NCBI GenBank assembly: GCA_031178565.1
Contig: JAPSIU010000070.1
Coordinates: 1 to 10,753 of the forward strand
Origin: Leucobacter sp.
GTDB taxonomy: Bacteria > Actinomycetota > Actinomycetes > Actinomycetales > Microbacteriaceae
Direction of reading: 5' to 3'
DNA length: 10,753 bases
The position numbers were made by a program, and so were the translations under genes. Below the pieces are notes generated by a model. It made no database searches. It saw only the letters and a list, made by a program, of their open reading frames with translations, and was not told the DNA's origin. Each line of letters opens with the position of its first letter. Positions within the stretch are counted from its first letter, which is position 1. Shown here one piece after another: positions 5,483 through 10,753 of the stretch.

Positions 5483-8400
5483 ATGTTCGTGAGCGAGAGC
5501 GGCGGCCGTCCCGTCCTGGTGACGAGCGCGAGCGACCTGACCGCCGCGAGCGCCTGCGAGTTCGCCTTCCTCCGGCGCGTCGACGTGAAGCTCGGGCGCG
5601 ACGCGGAGGTTCCGCCCGACGACGACCCGATGCTCGCGAGAGCCGCCAGGCTCGGCGACGCGCATGAGGACCGGGTGCTTGCCGAGCTGCGCGAGCGGAT
5701 CGGCCCCGGATCGGCCGGTCTGCCCGGCGGGGTCGTCGAGATCCCGCGTCCCGCGTCGATGGGGTTCGAGGCGCTCGCAGCGGTGTCCGAGCAGACGCGC
5801 GCGGCGCTGGCCGGGAAGGCCGGCGTCGTCTTCCAGGCGACGTTCTTCGACGAGGCGCAGCGGACGGCCGCGGGCGAGGACCCGGCGATCGCCTTCGTGG
5901 GATTCGCCGACTTCCTCGAACTGCTCCCAGACGGACGGTACGAGGTCCAGGACACGAAGCTCGCCCGCCGCGCCCGTGTGACGGCGCTCATGCAGCTCGC
6001 GGCATATGCCGAGCAGCTGGAGCGCCTCGGCGTTCCGGTCGCACCCGAGGCGACGCTCATCCTCGGCGACGGCGCCCGCTCCCGCCATCGGCTCGCGGAT
6101 ATCGCCCCCGTCTTCCGCGCCCGACGCGAGCGACTGCACCGGATCCTGCTCGACCGGTTCCGCGCCGCGGGAGGCGACGGGCGGCGCGAGTCGGCCGAGC
6201 CGGTCGCGTGGGGTGCTCGGGGCCTCGTCCGGTGCGGGCGCTGCGAAGTGTGCGCGCCCGAGGTCCTGCGCACCCGGGATCCGCTGCTCGTCGCCGGCAT
6301 CCGGGCCGTACAGCGGGACCGGCTCGTCGAGTCCGGCCTCGACACGATCGAGCGGATCGCCGAGGCGCTGCCCGCGATCCGGGCGGGGGCGCGAGCGGTC
6401 GAGGGCATGTCGCCCGCGGTGCTCGAGCGCATCGCGGCCCAGGCGAGCGTTCAGCTGCGCTCGGAGCGCTCGGGGCAGGTGGCGGTCGAGCCGGCCGATC
6501 CGCAGGCGCTCGCCGCGATCCCCCCTCCGAATCCGGGAGACCTGTTCTTCGATTTCGAGGGGGACCCGCTCTATCGCGAGCCGGGGAGCGACGGGTCGGC
6601 CCGCTGGGGCGTCGACTACCTCTTCGGCATGGTGGACGCCGAGGAGCGCTTCACCGCGTTGTGGGCGCACGGTCTCGAGGCCGAGCGCCGCGCGCTCGAG
6701 GAGTTCCTCGCCCTCGTCGCCGAGCGGAGGAAACGGTTCCCCGACATGAGGATCTACCACTACGCCGCCTACGAGCGCACGCACCTCCTCAGCATCGCCG
6801 CTCGTCACGGGGTCGGCGAGGCGGAGGTCGACCGGCTGCTGCGGGAGCACGTGCTCGTCGATCTGTACCCGATCGTGCGCCGCGCGCTCCGCGTCGGCTC
6901 GAGCTCGTACTCCATCAAGAAGCTGGAGCCGCTGTACATGGGGACGGCCCTGCGCGACGAGGACGGGGTGACGACCGCTGCGCAGTCGGTGACCGAATAC
7001 GCCGAGGCCACGGCCCAGCTCGCCTCCGACGATCCCGCGACGCGCTCCGAGGGGCGGAGCCGGCTCGACGCGATCGCCGACTACAACCGCTACGACTGCG
7101 TGTCGACGCTCCGTCTGCGCGACTGGCTCCTCGAGATCGCGGAGGCGCACGGGGTCTCGCCCTTCCCGGCGTCCGGGGTCGCCGAGGACGACGTCCCCGA
7201 GCTCGAGCTGAGTTCGATCGGCGCTGCGCTCTCCGCCCACGCGGCCGCAGCGGAGAACGAGACGGACCGGTCCGCGGCGGCGCTCGCCGCGAGTGCGATC
7301 GACTACCACCAGCGCGAGCAGAAGTCGTTCTGGTGGGCGCACTTCGCGCGACTCGTCGATCCGATCGAGGACTGGGCCGACACCCGAGACGTGCTCGTCG
7401 TCGACGGTGCACGGAGCGGCGTCCTGGTCGACTGGTTCCTGCCGCCGCGAGCCCGGGCGGAGCGCCGCCACCTGCGGCTGCGGGGAGAGATAGCTCCGGG
7501 CAGCAGTCTGCGGGTCGGCGGAGACGCGTACGTGCTCTACGAGCACCCCGCTCCGTTCCCGCAGCCGGGTGCGGCGCCGGGGGCCAGGGGCGTGCGCCGC
7601 GTGAGGATCGTGGAGCGCTTCGACGACGGCGTGACCGTCGAGGAGTTCGTCGGCGCCACGGAGCCCTACCGAGCGCTGCCGGTCGCGCTCGTGCCGGGCC
7701 CGCCGCCTCCCGCCGGCGCCCAGAAGGGTGCGATCGAGGAGTGGGGAACGGCGCTCGCCCGAGCGCTCGATCGCGGGGAGTTCCCGCGCGATCCCGTCGT
7801 GGACCTCATCCGCCGCGCGAGTCCCCGCCTCGTGGGCGGCTCGGGTCTCGTTCCTCCGGGATCCGAGACGCCTCCCGGCTCGGAGGAACGGGACTCTGCC
7901 GATCGAGGCTCTCGCGATCGGGACTCCGGCGACCGGGACTCCGACGGGGATGGCCCGATCGGAGCGGTCGTCGCCAGCCTGCGCCGCCTGGACCGCAGTT
8001 TCGTCGCCGTCCAGGGGCCGCCCGGCACCGGCAAGACCTACCTCGCCGCCCGTGTCATCCGGAGGCTGGTGGAGGAGGACGGCTGGCGCGTCGGCGTGGT
8101 GGCGCAGTCGCACCGGGTGGTCGAGAACGTGCTCGAGGGAGTGGTCTCGGCGGGGCTCGATCCGGCACTCGTCGGCAAGGTGCCGCAGGGCGGCGCCCCC
8201 GCGGAGGGCGACCCGCTTCCGGCCTACACGGTGCTGCGGAAGAACGGGCACCTCCGCTTCGCGCAGTCGCACCGCGAGGCCGGTCGCGGATGCGTCATCG
8301 GCGGCACCGCGTGGGACTTCAGCAACCCGACCCGCTTCGAGCGGCGCGGCCTCGACCTCCTCGTCATCGACGAGGCGGGCCAGTTCTCGCTGGCCCCCAC

Positions 8401-9181
8401 GATCGCCGCGTCCGTTTCGGCCGAACGCCTGCTGCTCCTCGGCGACCCGCAGCAGCTGCCGCAGGTCTCCCAGGGCAGCCACCCCGAACCGGTCGACACA
8501 TCGGCGCTCGGCTGGCTGCTCGGCGAGCACGAGACGATGCCCGACGGGCTCGGCTACTTCCTCGCGGAAACCCGCCGCATGCGCCCCGAGCTCGCCGAGG
8601 TCGTGTCAGAGCTCGCGTACGAGGGGCGGTTGCACGCGCATCCGAGCGCCTCGCTGCGCACGGTTCGGGAAGCCGGTCGGGCCGGGCTCGTGTGGCACCC
8701 CGTGGCTCACAGCGGCAACGCGACGAGTTCTCCGGAGGAGGCCGCGGAGGTCGTGCGGATCATGCGCGAGGCGCGGCGAGGCGTGCTGAGCGAGCCCGGG
8801 AAGGAGGATCGCCGCCTCACCGAGGACGATCTCATCGTCGTCGCCGCCTACAACGCGCAGGTCGAGTGCGTCGCCGAGGCGCTCGCGTCGGCCGGCCTCG
8901 ACCGCGTTCGCGTCGGCACGGTCGACAAGTTCCAGGGGCAGGAGGCGGTGATCGCCGTCGTCACGCTCGCGGCCTCGAGCCCGGAGGACGTACCCCGAGG
9001 GCTCGAGTTCCTGCTCATGCGGAACCGACTCAATGTGGCGATCAGCCGGGCGCAGTGGGCGGCGCACCTCGTCTCCTCCGATCGCCTGGGCGACGGACTG
9101 CCCGGGAGTGCGGAGGGGCTCGCCGCGCTCTCCGGATACCTGAGGCTCACCGAGCGCGCGGCGGCTAACGTGGAGGCATGA
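5483..9181 (+). CDS. TM0106-type RecB/Cas4-like nuclease fused to an SF1 (Upf1/Dna2-type) DNA/RNA helicase
   Basis: 1232 aa, three modules. (a) Residues 1-260: PD-(D/E)xK nuclease of the Cas4/RecB kind, with H61, D143 (GFADFL), D157-T-K159, Q171xxxY175, and four cysteines placed as in Fe-S nucleases (C25 in SASDLTAASACEF; C251, C254, C257 in CGRCEVC), suggesting a 4Fe-4S cluster. (b) About 350-555: DEDD/RNase H-like exonuclease (YprB type): FDFEGD (356-361), D460 in VDLYPIVRR, Y534xxxD538. (c) About 830-1205: helicase with Walker A GPPGTGKT (845-852), Walker B VIDEAGQ (961-967), GDPQQLPQ (987-994), RRMRPE (1031-1036), VGTVDKFQGQE (1144-1154) and NVAISRA (1184-1190). A 15-bp-repeat linker precedes (c). 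Start chosen at ATG 5483: SD GAGGGGAG, and family members begin just before 'SASDLTAA'; the in-frame ATG at 5384 inside tetR lacks an SD. The family is recognised but poorly characterised; DNA repair or RNA/DNA processing is inference. Confidence 0.9.
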   Translation: MFVSESGGRPVLVTSASDLTAASACEFAFLRRVDVKLGRDAEVPPDDDPMLARAARLGDAHEDRVLAELRERIGPGSAGLPGGVVEIPRPASMGFEALAAVSEQTRAALAGKAGVVFQATFFDEAQRTAAGEDPAIAFVGFADFLELLPDGRYEVQDTKLARRARVTALMQLAAYAEQLERLGVPVAPEATLILGDGARSRHRLADIAPVFRARRERLHRILLDRFRAAGGDGRRESAEPVAWGARGLVRCGRCEVCAPEVLRTRDPLLVAGIRAVQRDRLVESGLDTIERIAEALPAIRAGARAVEGMSPAVLERIAAQASVQLRSERSGQVAVEPADPQALAAIPPPNPGDLFFDFEGDPLYREPGSDGSARWGVDYLFGMVDAEERFTALWAHGLEAERRALEEFLALVAERRKRFPDMRIYHYAAYERTHLLSIAARHGVGEAEVDRLLREHVLVDLYPIVRRALRVGSSSYSIKKLEPLYMGTALRDEDGVTTAAQSVTEYAEATAQLASDDPATRSEGRSRLDAIADYNRYDCVSTLRLRDWLLEIAEAHGVSPFPASGVAEDDVPELELSSIGAALSAHAAAAENETDRSAAALAASAIDYHQREQKSFWWAHFARLVDPIEDWADTRDVLVVDGARSGVLVDWFLPPRARAERRHLRLRGEIAPGSSLRVGGDAYVLYEHPAPFPQPGAAPGARGVRRVRIVERFDDGVTVEEFVGATEPYRALPVALVPGPPPPAGAQKGAIEEWGTALARALDRGEFPRDPVVDLIRRASPRLVGGSGLVPPGSETPPGSEERDSADRGSRDRDSGDRDSDGDGPIGAVVASLRRLDRSFVAVQGPPGTGKTYLAARVIRRLVEEDGWRVGVVAQSHRVVENVLEGVVSAGLDPALVGKVPQGGAPAEGDPLPAYTVLRKNGHLRFAQSHREAGRGCVIGGTAWDFSNPTRFERRGLDLLVIDEAGQFSLAPTIAASVSAERLLLLGDPQQLPQVSQGSHPEPVDTSALGWLLGEHETMPDGLGYFLAETRRMRPELAEVVSELAYEGRLHAHPSASLRTVREAGRAGLVWHPVAHSGNATSSPEEAAEVVRIMREARRGVLSEPGKEDRRLTEDDLIVVAAYNAQVECVAEALASAGLDRVRVGTVDKFQGQEAVIAVVTLAASSPEDVPRGLEFLLMRNRLNVAISRAQWAAHLVSSDRLGDGLPGSAEGLAALSGYLRLTERAAANVEA
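7890..7949 (+). repeat. 15-bp tandem repeat, four copies, encoding an Asp/Arg/Ser linker
   Basis: Four degenerate 15-bp units start at 7890, 7905, 7920 and 7935. Three of them begin GGGACTC. In frame they encode five-residue units DSADR, GSRDR, DSGDR and DSDGD (residues 804-823), a hydrophilic mixed-charge tether directly before the helicase core. It looks like an expanded interdomain linker and not part of a fold. Confidence 0.75.
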
Positions 9182-10521
9182 TGAAACCAGGCGGCCCGTT
9201 CAAGACACCCCCGTCGCGCCGGCTCCCTCCGCTGCCGGAAGAGGGCGCGGCGCCCGATGCATCTGGGACATCCGATGCATCCGGGGCACCGGATGCTCCG
9301 GCCTCCCTCAGCGCGTCGCGGCGATCCCGGGTCCCGGCCTTCGAGGTGATGCGGATCACCGACGAGATCGCGCGCCGCAGGCTCGACGGCCACGACGTGG
9401 TCTCGCTGTGCGCGGGCGAGCCGAGCGCGCGCCCGACGCCCGGCACGCTCAAGCCCGCCGGCTACACGGGACCGCTCGGCACCTCGCCGTTGCGGGAGGC
9501 CGTCGCCGGCCACTACCGCAACTGGTACGGGGTCGAGGTGGATCCCGCGACGGTGGCGATCACGACCGGATCCTCGGGAGCCTTCCAGCTGGTCTTCCTC
9601 GCGGCCTTCGATCCCGGCGATCGGGTCGCGCTCGTGAGCCCGGGCTATCCGGCGTACCGGAACATCCTCACGGTGCTCGGGGTGGAGGTCGTCGAGATCC
9701 CGACCGGGCCCGCAACCCGCTACCAGCCGACTCCCGGGCTTCTCGACGCGGCCGTGGAGCAGCACGGACCTCTCGCCGGTCTCGTCATCGCGTCACCGGC
9801 GAACCCGACCGGGACCATGCTCGGCCGGGCCGAGCTCGTCGCGCTCGTGGAGTGGTGCCGGCGCAACGGCGTGCGCCTCATCAGCGACGAGATCTACCAC
9901 GGCATCACGTACCCCTCCGGCGCGGGTTCGAACGGAGGGGCCGCTTCGGCTGTCCGGTCCGAACCGCACGCGTCGGACGGGATCCCGGATCCGCGCGGTG
10001 TGACGCTGCGCGAACTCGATCCCGAGGGGATCGTCATCAACTCGTTCTCGAAGTACTGGGGGATGACCGGCTGGCGGCTCGGCTGGGCGCTGCTGCCGGC
10101 CTCGCTCGTGCGACCGATGGAGGCGCTGGCCTCGAATTTCGCGCTCTCGCCGCCCGCCCCCGCGCAGGAGCTCGCGCTCTCCGCGTTCGAACCCGAGACC
10201 TACGCGGAGCGGGACGCCATCGTGGCGGGGTTCGCCCGGGCGCGATCGCTGATCCTCGACGCCGAACGGGAGTTGAACTGGGGCGTCGCCGCGCCCTCCG
10301 ACGGCGCGTTCTACTACTACTCGGAGCTCGGGCCGCAGCTCGAGCGCCACGGCACCTCCGTGAACTACGCGAGGGCGCTGCTCGAGCAGGCGGACGTCGC
10401 GGTCGTGCCGGGTGTCGACTTCGACCCGATCGCGGGGTCGCTGGCCGTGCGCCTCTCCTACGCCGCGGGTGAGGCGGCCGTCGCCGAAGCGCTCGACCGC
10501 ATCATCCGCTTCCAGGCCTGA
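9181..10521 (+). CDS. PLP-dependent aminotransferase (class I/II, fold type I)
   Basis: 446 aa cytoplasmic enzyme moving an amino group between an amino acid and a 2-oxo acid through pyridoxal phosphate. Visible active-site parts: SPANPTG (205-211, N208), ISDEIYHGITY (234-244; D236 and Y239 contact PLP), NSFSKYWGMTGWRLGW (287-302; K291 forms the Schiff base, R298 the phosphate site) and R424 in VRLSYA for the substrate carboxylate. Three oddities: a low-complexity N-terminal tail of about 45 residues from an 18-bp repeat; a stretch after GEP (79-81) about 8 residues shorter than usual before GYT; and a Gly/Ser/Ala-rich insertion at 246-272. Two consecutive ATGs (9178, 9181) are possible. GGAGG (9172-9176) leaves 1 nt to the first and 4 nt to the second, so I chose 9181. 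It follows the helicase gene without a gap and is surely coupled to it. Substrate not determined. Confidence 0.9.
   Translation: MKPGGPFKTPPSRRLPPLPEEGAAPDASGTSDASGAPDAPASLSASRRSRVPAFEVMRITDEIARRRLDGHDVVSLCAGEPSARPTPGTLKPAGYTGPLGTSPLREAVAGHYRNWYGVEVDPATVAITTGSSGAFQLVFLAAFDPGDRVALVSPGYPAYRNILTVLGVEVVEIPTGPATRYQPTPGLLDAAVEQHGPLAGLVIASPANPTGTMLGRAELVALVEWCRRNGVRLISDEIYHGITYPSGAGSNGGAASAVRSEPHASDGIPDPRGVTLRELDPEGIVINSFSKYWGMTGWRLGWALLPASLVRPMEALASNFALSPPAPAQELALSAFEPETYAERDAIVAGFARARSLILDAERELNWGVAAPSDGAFYYYSELGPQLERHGTSVNYARALLEQADVAVVPGVDFDPIAGSLAVRLSYAAGEAAVAEALDRIIRFQA
9256..9309 (+). repeat. 18-bp degenerate tandem repeat, three copies, in the aminotransferase 5' end
   Basis: Units start at 9256, 9274 and 9292. 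The first two share GATGCATC and the third GATGC. They are in frame and encode DASGTS, DASGAP and DAPASL (residues 26-43), a flexible tail before the enzyme fold begins near residue 48. Confidence 0.7.
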
Positions 10522-10582
10522 GCCGGGTCGGTTCGGGCTGGAATCGACGGCCCGGCCGGGACCCGACCCCGGCCGACCCGGC
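10522..10582. terminator. GC-rich hairpin region between convergent genes, probable terminator
   Basis: Right after the aminotransferase stop, GCCGGGTCGG (10522-10531) pairs perfectly with CCGACCCGGC (10573-10582). Overlapping that outer stem, GGCCGGG (10554-10560) pairs with CCCGGCC (10568-10574) around a 7-nt loop; the two folds share bases and are alternatives. There is no T-tract. The position between two converging stops (10521 and 10607) supports a termination role. Confidence 0.5.
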
Positions 10583-10606
10583 CTGGGCCCGCCCCCGACC
10601 CTCGGC

Positions 10607-10753
10607 CTACCGGGCGCCGTACTCGATGACGGTGCGGATGCCGCGCCCCTGCCGCATCTCGGCGAACGCCTCGTTCACCTGCTCGAGCGGGATCCGATCC
10701 GTCACCATCGAGTCGAGATCGACGCGTCCCTCCATGTACAGGTCGATGATCTT
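10607..10753 (-). CDS. Partial CDS, C-terminal end of a zinc-type alcohol dehydrogenase (MDR family)
   Basis: The minus strand reads 48 residues to TAG (10607-10609); the rest lies beyond the window edge. The fragment opens KIIDLYMEGRVDLDSMVTDR, continues IPLEQVNEAFAEMRQGRGI and ends RTVIEYGAR. This matches the C-terminal helix pair of class III/NAD-dependent zinc alcohol dehydrogenases: 'DLY..G.(L/V)dld..vt...pLe.vNeAF..m..G..iRtVi'. In that family this part closes the catalytic domain behind the NAD-binding fold. Zinc ligands and the Rossmann motif are outside the window, so the subgroup (formaldehyde/mycothiol-dependent, aryl-alcohol or other) cannot be given. It converges with the aminotransferase. 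Confidence 0.85.
   Translation of the reverse strand, partial: KIIDLYMEGRVDLDSMVTDRIPLEQVNEAFAEMRQGRGIRTVIEYGAR

Noticed and set aside
5273..8530. A 1085-codon open frame on the minus strand opposite the nuclease-helicase
   Set aside because: It is rich in Arg, Glu, Gly and Ala with no recognisable motif, and it mirrors a gene whose plus-strand frame contains complete nuclease and helicase motifs. Long antisense frames are expected at this GC content.
6208..9168. A 986-codon plus-strand frame within the nuclease-helicase gene
   Set aside because: It is an Arg/Gly/Ala-rich out-of-frame shadow with no conserved motif and no RBS.

Overview
The window is high-GC DNA (roughly 70 % by eye) with tightly packed genes, ATGA overlaps and GC-rich hairpins lacking U-tracts. 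This suggests an actinobacterium. The protein style is compatible with Microbacteriaceae (for example a Leucobacter-like organism), but no marker gene is present and the genus is a guess.

Layout. (1) Bases 2-118 hold the 3' end of a plus-strand gene, probably a class I SAM-dependent methyltransferase. It converges on the next operon across a perfect 15-bp inverted repeat (191-236). (2) Bases 4476 down to 251 on the minus strand form a complete polyamine-type ABC importer operon in the order potA (ATPase), potB and potC (permeases), potD (lipoprotein binding protein). Successive genes overlap by 4, 4 and 8 nt. (3) Bases 4477-4707 are a divergent regulatory region. An AT-rich island carries two plausible sigma70-type promoters facing opposite ways and overlapping. 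Beyond it lie an 11-bp direct repeat and a 16-bp perfect palindrome, both possible operators. (4) Bases 4708-10521 on the plus strand hold a TetR-family regulator, a 1232-aa protein fusing a Cas4/RecB-like Fe-S nuclease, a DEDD exonuclease-like domain and an SF1 (Upf1/Dna2-type) helicase, and a PLP-dependent aminotransferase whose start overlaps the helicase stop. (5) Bases 10607-10753 on the minus strand are the C-terminal end of a zinc-type alcohol dehydrogenase, convergent with the aminotransferase across a GC-rich hairpin region.

Working together. PotABCD should import spermidine/putrescine-like cations, driven by PotA ATP hydrolysis. The divergent TetR regulator is well placed to control itself and possibly the importer; its ligand is unknown. 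The nuclease-helicase belongs to a recognisable but poorly characterised family (TM0106-type RecB-like nuclease fused to a helicase), and a role in DNA repair or nucleic-acid processing is inference. The aminotransferase is translationally coupled to it with no obvious functional link.

The least expected pattern is that four genes (potA, potB, the nuclease-helicase, the aminotransferase) each carry an in-frame tandem DNA repeat (units 6, 6, 15 and 18 bp) encoding a low-complexity linker or tail. I see no mobile element, CRISPR array, tRNA or rRNA. No stretch longer than about 230 bases lacks a gene.
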